Below, piece by piece: positions 11,424 through 20,665 of a DNA stretch of 64,000 nt. Every line of letters begins with the position of its first letter. Within the stretch, counting starts at the first letter, position 1. This stretch comes from Sphaerulina vaccinii. Its lineage: Eukaryota > Ascomycota > Dothideomycetes > Mycosphaerellales > Mycosphaerellaceae. Made by a program: the position numbers and the translations under genes. The stretch spans positions 372,001 to 436,000 of the forward strand of contig JAKUDP010000011.1 in the NCBI GenBank assembly GCA_022570795.1, given 5' to 3'. The notes beneath the pieces are model-generated. The model ran no database searches. It saw only the letters and a program-made list of their open reading frames with translations, and had not been told where the DNA came from.

Positions 11424-14400
11424 ATGGCACTTCAGGTTGCGCGAACGCTCGCAAGGATTACCTGCACCTTATGCGCCCTTTTCACGATAGCTGCAGCAGT
11501 TCCAAACGCGGCGTTTCCGTTCAACTCGCAAGTCCCAGCAGTCGCACGCGTTGGTCAGCAATACAGCTTCCCAATCTCGGACTCTACGTTTGCGCCAGAT
11601 CCTACAAGCTATGTCTACAGCCTCTCCAATCAGCCAGCATGGCTCACAATCGACAGCTCAACGAGGACACTACAAGGAACGCCAGGAGCAAGCGATGCTG
11701 GATCAGTACAGTTCATTCTGACTGCGTCCGATAGTACTGGGCTTGCGTCAATGCTATGCACGTTGGTGGTATCAACAGATCCAGCACCACAACAACTGGG
11801 AAACATCAGCAAGCAGCTCGCAGCGACCGCGAATTTATCTAGTAGCGATCCGCCGATCGTGACGCTAGTCCCTTCGACACACTTCACGTTCGACTTCGGC
11901 CAAGAGTCGTTTATCGATGTTGTACAGCGCAAGCTCTACTACTATGCTTCTCTCGATGATCATACGCCTCTGCCATCATGGCTGAAGTTCGACTCGGAGC
12001 TTCTCACTTTTTCTGGAACCGCGCCCGATCTCAGTTCATTCCCGCAATCATGGGTGATCAGCTTGATTGCGTCGGATGTGGCGGGCTTTTCTGGCAATTC
12101 GGCCTCCTTTACAATCGCGATAGGCACACAGCAATTAGTGTTTGTGCCGGAAGAGCAGGAACTGAACATCACAGCCGGCAAGACAGTCAATATCACAGTG
12201 CTACAAAACGAGCTGTTCAGCAATAACGTCAACTTGGCGCCAGGAGGCTTGAAAAGCGCAGTAGCAGATGTGCCTTCTTGGTTGACTTTCGACTCTTCGA
12301 CACTTGCGATGGAGGGTACAGCACCTGATGATTTCAGCACAGAAAACATTACAGTCACAGTCACGGACCAGCTCGGGAGTACGGCCAGTGCTAACATCAA
12401 TCTTGTTGCTGGCGACTCCTCTCTCTTCAACGGGCAGATCGGTACGCTGTCTGCACAAGCCGGCAAGAAGTTTTCCTATCATTTCGATGACTCGCTCTTC
12501 AATGAGCAGGGTCTCGATTTGAGCGTTGATATGCCGTCCTCGGCCAGCTGGCTTAGCTACGATGCTACGACACAGGACTTGACTGGAATTGTGCCCACAC
12601 GAGCGCAAGCTTCTACCTTGCGCGCAACGATGGTCGCGAAAAGTGCAAGTGACCAGCTGGGACAGACTCAAGCCTTTCTCATTGATATCAAGGCTGCCAC
12701 GGTCTCAACTACAACGACGACCCATGCAGCCCCAACCAACACGTCTGCCTCGACCAATACTGCACTGGCAGCACACGCGGGCAATGGTCCTAGATTGAGT
12801 GGCGGAACGATTGCTGCTATCGTCATTCTGTCAATCGTTGGTGCCATTCTTCTGTTCCTGGCTCTACTATGGTGCTGTCGACGCAAGCGACGTCATGACT
12901 CTTATGTTGACAACTCGCCTCGAACGAAGACGATCTCTCGACCATTACAGCCTCCCCAAGGCGATGATATTGTGGTTTTCACCACGATCGACCAAGATAT
13001 AGAGAAAGAGGCTGGCCTAGATCGTGTAGACTCACATACGGGACCGCCACCACCGCCAAAGAGAGTCGATCCACCACCTCAAATACATGTGGATGGAATC
13101 CCGGAGAGACGATCTCGACCTTGGAGCCGATTCTCGCGTATCAGCCAGGCTTCTTCACTGGGAGTAGGAGAAGATGCAATCAGGAGAGATGAGAATATCC
13201 CAGAGTGGGGCATGGCGCCAACACCTCTACGCGACCCACACGACAGCTTCTCTATTCCCACAGAAATGGCGAGACGAAGTACTCATCTGGGTGACGTGAG
13301 TCCAAGCAAAAGAGCTCAAGCTTTGCAGAAGATGAGAGCACACGGCAGACATCACAGCAGCATCAGCTTCAAGCGCCTCAGTGTTGGTCTTGGGATAGGA
13401 GCAGCTGCAGGTGGTGCAGCCACAGGAGCCGGAGTGGCTCGTCACAGCTCGAGAAACGGCAGAGCCAGGGAACGAAAGACGAAGAGCACTCTTGGGATAA
13501 TGACACCCACACGAGAGACAAGCTCAGTGGGCTCGTTCAGGACAACTCGAACAAGTATTCTTTCGACAATACCTTCCGACTTCCCAGCGCCAGGCCCATC
13601 GAGATACTCCACTTCCACATCAGCGCCTATCCTATCCACAATTGCAGCAAGCATGATGCTTGACCCCAAACGGAAGAGTATTCGAATGGTAGGGCGGAGC
13701 GATAGTATACGTGCGCCCGGTGACGACAGACCTGACAATCGACCTATTGACAAGAAGCGGGAAAGCTTCATCAGAAATCGGCATAGAAGTGGGCATATGC
13801 AGAGTCCTCTCTTTTCTTCACATGGCAGTCGCTCAGGTTCAGCCAGCTTGCAACGTCACGGCTCACAGTCAATCGAAGCTAGTCTGGCTGGAAGTGTACG
13901 TCGTTCGAGGAGAGGGACATCTGGTTGGGGCAGCCGAAGTGCCTTACCAAGCCAGAACACACTCACCAAGTACTCTGAGTCGTCTTCCATTGAGCCGAAA
14001 GGGCATATGGACTCCCCGCATCGAGACTCTCGCCGCTTCAGCCAACGACTCAGAAACACTTTCGTGCCCGGATATCCTCGCGCCATCACACGCTCAACGC
14101 TTTTCGATGATGGCGATCGCATAGATGAGGACGATGGCAGTACTAGCTCCTGGGTAACGAGCAAAAGCGCCAGTCATGCTGGAGGCTCACGGAGATCTGC
14201 TCGAAGCTCCGGTCCAAGTGATGGCTGGCTAGTCGAGGAGCTCAGTAAACCACGAGCTGAGAGAGATTGGGTGTTACCAGACGAATCAAGTCCCATAGTC
14301 GCTCCAGCTCCACCACCAAGTCTAGCACCAACTGCTGACAACAGTCGCGCTTCTACAACTGCTGCTGATACCGGAGCATCGAGGAGATCGCAACAATGGC

Positions 14401-14825
14401 GAGATCGCCAAAGAATACGAGAATGCTCTGCGTCGCCTCTTTCGCAGACTGAAAACATCCATTCTCTATCTTCTGTTCTCCGCAAAAACGAATCAGACAT
14501 GTGTTCTGTTCTTCGGAAAACCGAATCTGAAAGCGCGAGGAAGAATCGTATGAGCGCGCCGATAAGTCTAGTATCAGCAGATAGTATGCACAAAGGTCGT
14601 CCTCGCATCGGCAATGCCAGGAGACCTATCAGTGTGGAAGAAGTTCAGAGGTTGAGCTCTATGAGAGCTGAGCATACTACAGCTGGTAGTGAACGAGATG
14701 GAGCTTGGCTGACAGATGTGGAGAGTGAGGATGACATGAAAGGTGCTGGGCTGATCCCGCCGCTTGGGAGTGGAAAGAAGGGTGATACTGCGAGGAGTGA
14801 TTGGACTGGACGAGCGTTTCTGTAG
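11424..14825 (+). CDS. AXL2: Axl2-like cadherin-fold plasma membrane protein
   Basis: Single exon, 1133 aa. The N-terminus is a signal peptide (about residues 1-25, LARITCTLCALFTIAAAVPNA). The extracellular part has repeated cadherin-like (dystroglycan-type) modules, each with a typical PAWLTIDSSTRTLQGTP-like signature: QPAWLTIDSSTRTLQGTP, PSWLKFDSELLTFSGTAP, PSWLTFDSSTLAMEGTAP and ASWLSYDATTQDLTGIVP. A Ser/Thr-rich stalk and one membrane helix at about 463-485 (IAAIVILSIVGAILLFLALLW) are followed by CCRRKRR. The cytoplasmic tail of about 640 residues is Ser/Arg-rich and disordered, with polyproline PPPPP. Axl2 marks bud sites in yeast and, in filamentous fungi, guides septin organisation and conidiation. 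The tail is likely heavily phosphorylated. ATG 11424 is chosen because it directly precedes the signal peptide. Confidence 0.88.
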   Translation: MALQVARTLARITCTLCALFTIAAAVPNAAFPFNSQVPAVARVGQQYSFPISDSTFAPDPTSYVYSLSNQPAWLTIDSSTRTLQGTPGASDAGSVQFILTASDSTGLASMLCTLVVSTDPAPQQLGNISKQLAATANLSSSDPPIVTLVPSTHFTFDFGQESFIDVVQRKLYYYASLDDHTPLPSWLKFDSELLTFSGTAPDLSSFPQSWVISLIASDVAGFSGNSASFTIAIGTQQLVFVPEEQELNITAGKTVNITVLQNELFSNNVNLAPGGLKSAVADVPSWLTFDSSTLAMEGTAPDDFSTENITVTVTDQLGSTASANINLVAGDSSLFNGQIGTLSAQAGKKFSYHFDDSLFNEQGLDLSVDMPSSASWLSYDATTQDLTGIVPTRAQASTLRATMVAKSASDQLGQTQAFLIDIKAATVSTTTTTHAAPTNTSASTNTALAAHAGNGPRLSGGTIAAIVILSIVGAILLFLALLWCCRRKRRHDSYVDNSPRTKTISRPLQPPQGDDIVVFTTIDQDIEKEAGLDRVDSHTGPPPPPKRVDPPPQIHVDGIPERRSRPWSRFSRISQASSLGVGEDAIRRDENIPEWGMAPTPLRDPHDSFSIPTEMARRSTHLGDVSPSKRAQALQKMRAHGRHHSSISFKRLSVGLGIGAAAGGAATGAGVARHSSRNGRARERKTKSTLGIMTPTRETSSVGSFRTTRTSILSTIPSDFPAPGPSRYSTSTSAPILSTIAASMMLDPKRKSIRMVGRSDSIRAPGDDRPDNRPIDKKRESFIRNRHRSGHMQSPLFSSHGSRSGSASLQRHGSQSIEASLAGSVRRSRRGTSGWGSRSALPSQNTLTKYSESSSIEPKGHMDSPHRDSRRFSQRLRNTFVPGYPRAITRSTLFDDGDRIDEDDGSTSSWVTSKSASHAGGSRRSARSSGPSDGWLVEELSKPRAERDWVLPDESSPIVAPAPPPSLAPTADNSRASTTAADTGASRRSQQWRDRQRIRECSASPLSQTENIHSLSSVLRKNESDMCSVLRKTESESARKNRMSAPISLVSADSMHKGRPRIGNARRPISVEEVQRLSSMRAEHTTAGSERDGAWLTDVESEDDMKGAGLIPPLGSGKKGDTARSDWTGRAFL

Positions 14826-15088
14826 AGTATTAGTTATGAGTATCATTATGAGATATGAGTATGATTATGAAACCTCGGTTCTCTGATTTTCTTGCACTCT
14901 TCTCGCGGCACCTCTGTCCCTATGTTACATGCCTGGTAGTCGTCAAATCCTGAGAGACCAGTATGTGGTCGCGCGGAAGTGCTATGTTCATTTAATGCTC
15001 TTTGATCGGGACCAGTTCTGTCATACTACCCGGAATCTGCTCTTGTTGTCGCAGGCGAAGTGCAGAAACAGGAATCGACGAGACTGCT
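14826..15088. other. Short convergent spacer with degenerate TATGAGTAT repeat
   Basis: At 14830-14872 the sequence TATGAGTATCATTATGAGATATGAGTATGATTATGA is a degenerate repeat of about 10 nt just past the Axl2 stop, likely in its 3' UTR. Nothing else is seen. Confidence 0.5.
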
Positions 15089-16366
15089 CTACAAGCCTTC
15101 TTGAGCAATGTAGTATAGTTTGTAAGCATCCAAACTCGATGGCTCGTACATGCCATATCCATGCCAATTCAGGTTCTCACAATTGACCCTCTGCCATGTA
15201 CTGCCAATGCGACGAAGCACGATCAAGAGAGCTTTGCCATGATGACCGAGTCGCCATTGCTGAGTGAGAGGCGACTCATCGCAAGGACTACAATGCATTA
15301 TCATACTAGCAAAATCGCCGGTCGGCACTCCCGTACTGATGGTCTGAACTCCGCATTGACGATCAATAGCAGCTTGATGATCATCGACTCGCTGATATCG
15401 CCCGCGCATCTCTAACCCTATGCTAGTCATAGAAGGTGGCAGCCAAGGTGTATGGTCGTCAGGAAAGTCAAGCTGTACAATGTTGCCTGATTCGGCGAAG
15501 GCTGTGGGCCATGTTGCGAGGAGTCCGGATGTCTGGAGAGGAGCACACCAAGCGAAAAGTGAATCGTCATCGGACTTCTTCAGAATCTCGAGCTGGAGTC
15601 GCATGAATGCTTTTCTACCTTCTCCGTAGATCAGAGGCATGTGTACATCGAAAAGCCCGAGCATACAATACGCCATGTCTTCGGTTCTGGTTGTCTGTCT
15701 CTGGGACACCCAGCTCATCTTCATGGCAACGCTGCAGCGCTTACCATCATTGGGAGGGACCGTGCCGTCAAGGAAGACAAGAGGTATCTTGGTGATCAGC
15801 GACAGCTCTTTCGCAAGCTCAGCCTTGCTTGAGATAGGCTTCCAGAAGTTGTTGAAGAAGAGTACCTGAGGTGGCGCGAGCAATTCTTGTAATGTCCAGC
15901 CTCTCGTGAACCAACGAGCAGCACTGAGTGCATTCAAAGAGGCAGCATCAAGTGATTGTCCTGCGGGTCCTTCCTTAGGCGTGATCGAAACATCAAATAG
16001 GAAGACATAGCACTCTGCCGCAGCTCTGTACCAAGTCCACATGGAGTTGATAGCCTCAGACAGTTCTGCACTGCTGCTTTTGTCAATGCAGCAGCTGTCA
16101 ATCCAGACCCAGTCTAAACCTCGACTTCGTGCCAATTCACATGTTTTCTGTACTTTCTTAAAGCCTTGACTGTCACGACTCGGGTTCTTGAGCAATAATT
16201 GCACAACACCAGAGACAGTCGTTGCTGCAGCATTGGTCAGGAACAGCAAGTCGAGATACGAGACCTCTTCGTCGCCCCAGGTGTGAGAGAGGATCGCATA
16301 GCGAGGACGTTGGCCGTCATCTTGGAACTCTCGGAACAGCCCTGTTGAGGTATTGATGAGCCGCAT
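15089..16366 (-). CDS. HET-domain protein (heterokaryon incompatibility type)
   Basis: Single exon, 425 aa. The HET domain is at the N-terminus: YAILSHTWG (23-31), LDWVWIDSCCIDK (84-96), the conserved WYRAAAECYVFL block (112-123) and RWFTRGWTLQELLAP (151-165). A further conserved stretch reads RTEDMAYCMLGLFDVHMPLIYGEG, as in HET-E/HET-D-like proteins where it precedes a STAND ATPase. Here no NACHT or WD repeats follow, so this is the short HET-only form. HET domains, when activated, cause cell death after fusion of incompatible hyphae. The single long exon and intact motifs suggest a functional gene. It is convergent with the Axl2-like gene. Confidence 0.87.
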   Translation of the reverse strand: MRLINTSTGLFREFQDDGQRPRYAILSHTWGDEEVSYLDLLFLTNAAATTVSGVVQLLLKNPSRDSQGFKKVQKTCELARSRGLDWVWIDSCCIDKSSSAELSEAINSMWTWYRAAAECYVFLFDVSITPKEGPAGQSLDAASLNALSAARWFTRGWTLQELLAPPQVLFFNNFWKPISSKAELAKELSLITKIPLVFLDGTVPPNDGKRCSVAMKMSWVSQRQTTRTEDMAYCMLGLFDVHMPLIYGEGRKAFMRLQLEILKKSDDDSLFAWCAPLQTSGLLATWPTAFAESGNIVQLDFPDDHTPWLPPSMTSIGLEMRGRYQRVDDHQAAIDRQCGVQTISTGVPTGDFASMIMHCSPCDESPLTQQWRLGHHGKALLIVLRRIGSTWQRVNCENLNWHGYGMYEPSSLDAYKLYYIAQEGL

Positions 16367-17967
16367 GCTCCGCCATCATATGCGACGCCGTGGATTGAGT
16401 AGGAGGAGAAGTAGAGTGGTGTAGATGGCGATTGGTGAGAGATGCGCCAAGCCCAAAGGACATCACCAAACCTCCTGCCATGATGCTGCACGACTTGTAC
16501 AGCACCATGTTGACCACAGTGGTATACAATGCCATCTAATTCCGCGACGAGCGAGCCAGAGACTTGTCTGTGGCAGACCATGCATCATCGTTGTTGCCAG
16601 CATAAGCAAAGAGCTGGTGTCGCAGCCATATGCTGCAGAAAGATCGGTGTGGACTCTTGAGCAGGTTGCAAAGCGCCGGAGAAGAGCAGAGCATGGTGAC
16701 AGGATGACAGCACTTGGGTGTGCTGGTACAGATGGCATACAGAAGCTGGCACTAGACTACCAGGAGCATGCTCGTCGCCTGGATGCTCTTCTTCATAAGA
16801 TCGTGACGGCGGAGACAACTTTGACTGGTTGAGGCTCCTGTCAAGGGCAGAGAGCTCTTATGACGGAGAATGACTCGCTGCCCAACCCATATGGCGAATC
16901 AAGAGGAGGCTGGTGTGTATACGCCATAGAGATGAGTGCCATGGCGTTGAGCGAGGTCCAAGCGCTCGATGGCAAGAACCAGGACACTTCTCGTATTCTT
17001 GACGGCATGCGACGAGGCGGAATCGGAGCTGCGATTGGCATCGAGTATCGGCCCTCTGCAATGTCATTGTCGGCTGTGTTGGAGTGTCTTGATATTGGTA
17101 TGGCGGTGGTTGCAAACCCGAGAAGAAGAAGAGCCGTGTGGAGTGCTCGCAACTGGCACTCCTGATTCAATCCTTGAACCTCGCTAATATGGCGATACAG
17201 GAATTCTTCCACCTGTACGCGAAGCTCAAGAAAGACGGTGACGTTGCTCGAGGCGATCTTGTCGTTGCCATGGTTGCATGTTCGCCTATGCTTGTTTGCT
17301 TGCAGAAAAGAGGTGCCAAGGCAAATATGAAGCTACATATTCGACCAAATGAGCAGCATCTTCGTCGACCAATGGCAACGCGAACCGTACATTTGGTGCA
17401 GATTCAATCTACTGCTTCAGTGGTTGAATCGTAAGTTCGTCGGTGCGTTCGTAGTACCAAAGGTCAGACATCGAATGGGTTGAAATATTCCCTAAGATAA
17501 CCCAGTGAAAGCTGGTTTATCTTTTGCTGTTTGATCTGGTTGGGTTCGAGTCTCGGTGCGAGCATTTCTTTTGCACTTTTCGACCTTTTTGCAGAAATGC
17601 GGAGCTTTCTCGACGAGCTCCTCTCTGTCTCACTTTTGCCTCGTCATTGCTCTCGGTGCTGTGGTGCATGACTATCAGGCCGAGAACACGGCAAGGGGAG
17701 GTGGCGCTCTCTGCAGACGCTTTCATTTGCGGACGCTGGTCTGTAGCCACATCTGACGCCGTGGTGCACGAAGGAATGTAGAGAGTACGGTAAGACTGGA
17801 CAGGGCTCTCTGCAACAGCACGGCTTCCAGCATACTGGTCTTGTGGCGAACAGGACGCCGTGGTCACAGTCAGGAGCATCGAGCTACTGATGGAAGCAAG
17901 CCACAATCACACGAGCACCTGATACGGGCAGCTATTGTTTGTACAATAGCAAGTCCACATGGTCACA
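16367..17967. other. 1.6-kb region with ambiguous open frames
   Basis: A plus-strand frame around 16600-16832 encodes a charged helical stretch (LEQVAKRRRRAEHGDRMTAL), and another at 17138-17434 reads NLANMAIQEFFHLYAKLKKD. Both look partly coding, but they lie in different frames without convincing splice sites. They may be remains of a gene beside the HET gene. At 17540-17570 a tRNA B-box-like GGTTCGAGTC occurs without a matching 5' half. No gene is called. Confidence 0.3.
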
Positions 17968-18711
17968 ATGCCGTCACCATACAATGATGTTTCTATTGCC
18001 TTCAGTAAGATATAACCGCTTCCAACCCGTGGATAACTTCTCCTTACCTTATCCAACCTCACTTTCACACTCTCCGCACCACTCACAACCACCAAGCTAC
18101 CACACATTCCCCTACCACAACGGCAGATCTGATCTCCTCTGACGAGAAGCGAGCTCTCAAGACCGTTGTTACTCAGCTGGTGAAGTATAATCTCGAGGCT
18201 CAGACCATTCGTGTAAGTCAAGCTCTCATCCCCAAGTCTCATAATATATCCTAATGTGATGTAAACAGACTTTACCAACATTCTGGCAGAATGTCTCCGT
18301 AATTCTCTCCGAGTACCACGGCCACGAGCGTCTCGCCAACAAATGGTCATCAGTATATGGCAAGATCAGAAACGACGCGAAGAGAGATGCCAGATACTCT
18401 AAGTGGGCCGATGAGCGTGCTCACCTTCACAGGATCAATGAGTAAGTGATTGATATCTACATTTGGCTGGCGTGACTATCTCTGATTTGCATCTCAGCTG
18501 GGTAAAGGACCGCGCTCGGCCATCCAATGGCACGGATACTGCCCCCTCCTCTTCTGTTGCTGCCGCCAGTGCTCCGGCCCCACCTCCTGCTCCTGCCAGC
18601 TCTTCTCTGCCTCTTCGACCAGTACCACAGCAACAGCCGCCAAACCCTCCCGCTCCGGAAATTTTGCTTGTGATCAGAGAGAAGCCAAAGCAGTACTGGC
18701 TGGGCCAGTAG
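17968..18711 (+). CDS. Unknown 169-aa protein, four exons
   Basis: The model is 17968..18004, 18127..18212, 18269..18441, 18498..18711. Introns 2 and 3 (56 nt each) have GTAAGT donors and CAG ends. Intron 1 (122 nt) is less certain, but it brings MPSPYNDVSIAF in phase onto LISSDEKRALKT. ATG 17959 is an alternative start three codons earlier. The central part (TLPTFWQNVSVILSEYHGHE, then RLANKWSSVYGKIRNDAKRD) suggests a Myb/SANT-like or other small helical DNA-binding fold, but this is weak. The C-terminal 60 residues are Pro/Ala/Ser-rich (SAPAPPPAPASSS). It is convergent with COQ2. A tandem repeat follows directly after the stop. Confidence 0.6.
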
Positions 18712-18905
18712 ATGTTTCCGAGCGAGAGTGGGCTTCCATGCAGTTGAGATTTCAGACAGCGGAGCGATGAGAATGAGCGATGTGATTAGAGATGTGTGCC
18801 ACTGTGCGATGTTTCCGAGCGTGAGAAGGCTTCCATGCTATTGAGTTTCCAGACAGCAGAGAAATGAGAATGAGCAGTGAAATCAGAGACGTGTGCTTGA
18901 GACAT
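18711..18905. repeat. Two-copy diverged tandem repeat, period about 97 bp
   Basis: The copies start at 18711 and 18808, each with GATGTTTCCGAGCG. They share GGCTTCCATG, TTTC(C)AGACAGC(G/A)GAG and ATGAGAATGAGC in order. The array begins on the last base of the 169-aa gene and fills the spacer to COQ2, so it probably lies in overlapping 3' UTRs of the convergent genes. Confidence 0.8.
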
Positions 18906-18918
18906 GTGTACTACTACT

Positions 18919-20187
18919 TCATACTCCAGGTGGCGCGAAGGGCACAGGGCAGGCCTCGACACGATCTCTGTCCTTTCGGTCATATACCTCGAAGTAATGA
19001 CAAGCATACTCTCCACTCAGTCCTAGAGTGATGACGCCTCCAGTCCACTTCCACGCGCCAGAGAAGAACCAATACGCAGCATCTTTGACATCGTTCAGCT
19101 TGACCTTATGGATCATGTAGGCTGAAGTCAGCGCAGTGCCAGCTACAGTTCCGATGAAGTGGACAGGTCCTGCACCAACAGCGACACCAGCTCCAGCAAG
19201 TAGCCCGACCTGCACAGCTGATACAGCAGAGAGGAAGACTTTCGCGTTCTTCTCCTGGGCCAAAGCAATGCTTTTGATGCCGGCCTTGGCATCATCGCGA
19301 ATGTCTTGATATGCGTATATCATATCGTATACAATAGTCCAAGCCACGCATGAGCCATACAAACAGGCGGCGGAGGTCAAAGCTGCTGTATTGCTGAGCA
19401 AGTCCATACCGAGAGCAGGAAAGCCCATCATGGCACCCCAACTGAACGTCAAGCCTAGCACAGCTTGAGGATAGTTCGTCACTCGTTTCGCTAATGGGTA
19501 CGTGGCTACCAGTAAGAGCGACGGAATGCCATAGAAGAGACATATGGTAGGGAATTGCAGAAGTAATGCCAGTCCAGCGAATAATTGGAAGCCGAGATAC
19601 GGTATTGCCTGTCGTACACTAATGGCACCTCGGGCTATTGGTCGTAATCGCGTTCGCGTAACGTGTGGGTCAAGATTGCGGTCCCAGAGATCATTCACTG
19701 TGCAGCCTGCTCCTCGCATGATCAGAGCCCCTGTGAAGAAGAGTCCGCTGGTGTACAGCACTGTTGTAGGTGGGACCACGGGATTCGTGAGAGGTGCAGC
19801 TAGTAGTGTACCGAAGAGACATGGCAGGAAGAGGTAGTATGTCCCTGCAGGCTTGTCGAGACGTATGAGCTCGGCATAGGGGACCCATGAGCGCGGGAGA
19901 TATGACAGGAGACCTGTGGTAGGCGCTCTATATGGTTGTAGGGCGATGTCTGGTGTAGTCTCCGTTGGCGTTGGTGCTACAGTCGCGGTATGTCGGAGCT
20001 CCTTCCTCATGAATTTCAGGCCTGGTTCGCTCCTTCTGTCCTTGTTTCCAGTATTATCTGAGATTATCGATGTTTTCCTACTTGTTGCCGTCCACCTCTT
20101 ACTGGCAATGCTCTGCAATTGACGCGATGTTCGCGTGAAGGAAGTCGGCCGACATAGCATCGTGGAAACGCGTAGTGGAGTGGCCAT
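18919..20187 (-). CDS. COQ2: 4-hydroxybenzoate polyprenyltransferase, mitochondrial
   Basis: Single exon, 422 aa. The basic, Ser/Thr-rich N-terminus (about 60 residues) fits a mitochondrial presequence. UbiA-family motifs are intact. The first Asp-rich motif is NDLWDRNLD (165-173), preceded by GALIMRGAGCTV and followed by RTRLRPIARGAIS. The second is YDMIYAYQDIRDD (about 288-300). Eight to nine hydrophobic segments surround them. The enzyme attaches the polyprenyl tail to 4-hydroxybenzoate in ubiquinone synthesis at the inner membrane. Length is typical of fungal Coq2. ATG 20187 is the first in frame and gives the presequence. The promoter is shared with the JmjC gene. Confidence 0.93.
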   Translation of the reverse strand: MATPLRVSTMLCRPTSFTRTSRQLQSIASKRWTATSRKTSIISDNTGNKDRRSEPGLKFMRKELRHTATVAPTPTETTPDIALQPYRAPTTGLLSYLPRSWVPYAELIRLDKPAGTYYLFLPCLFGTLLAAPLTNPVVPPTTVLYTSGLFFTGALIMRGAGCTVNDLWDRNLDPHVTRTRLRPIARGAISVRQAIPYLGFQLFAGLALLLQFPTICLFYGIPSLLLVATYPLAKRVTNYPQAVLGLTFSWGAMMGFPALGMDLLSNTAALTSAACLYGSCVAWTIVYDMIYAYQDIRDDAKAGIKSIALAQEKNAKVFLSAVSAVQVGLLAGAGVAVGAGPVHFIGTVAGTALTSAYMIHKVKLNDVKDAAYWFFSGAWKWTGGVITLGLSGEYACHYFEVYDRKDRDRVEACPVPFAPPGV

Positions 20188-20665
20188 TGTGAAGTGAGGA
20201 GAGGTTTGAGGGAAGCTACGACCTACCCCAGTTCATCGACCTGGATATGGCATTCTGATGAGCATACTGACCAAACCGCAATGCATTAGTGATGAGAGCG
20301 GAAGTCAGAGGAGCAATACGACACGATACAGACTTTCTTGACTGCCAAGAAGTGGAGAGGTCCGCGCCCTCCCTCCCTCCCTTCGACACGCTTCTTCTTC
20401 TTCACGGCTATCTTCCCCATCCACCAGCACATCCACCACTTCGACGACACCAACGCGATTGATCTTCTTCCCACGAGCTGTAGCACATCTCCGCGACTCT
20501 GATAAACGCCTCAGATCGCGTCTTGCTGCCTGCCTCGGCATCCAGCAGGCCATGCGCGCCAATCTGCTATAGTACGCGAAGCGGAGGCCCATATCGCCTT
20601 CGAATTATCTCACCACCTCGACTACAACCTCCCAAGGACGATCACCCATCTGAGGTGACTTCAAG
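20188..20665. promoter_or_regulatory. Divergent promoter, COQ2 / JmjC gene
   Basis: This is a 478-nt spacer between divergent starts. On the plus strand there is a strong pyrimidine tract at about 20370-20408 (CCCTCCCTCCCTTC, then CTTCTTCTTCTTC), typical of fungal promoters and transcription start regions for the downstream plus gene. Confidence 0.5.

Noticed and set aside
17535..17570. tRNA 3'-half-like GGTTCGAGTCTCGG
   Set aside because: No complementary 5' acceptor strand or A box at suitable distance was found upstream.
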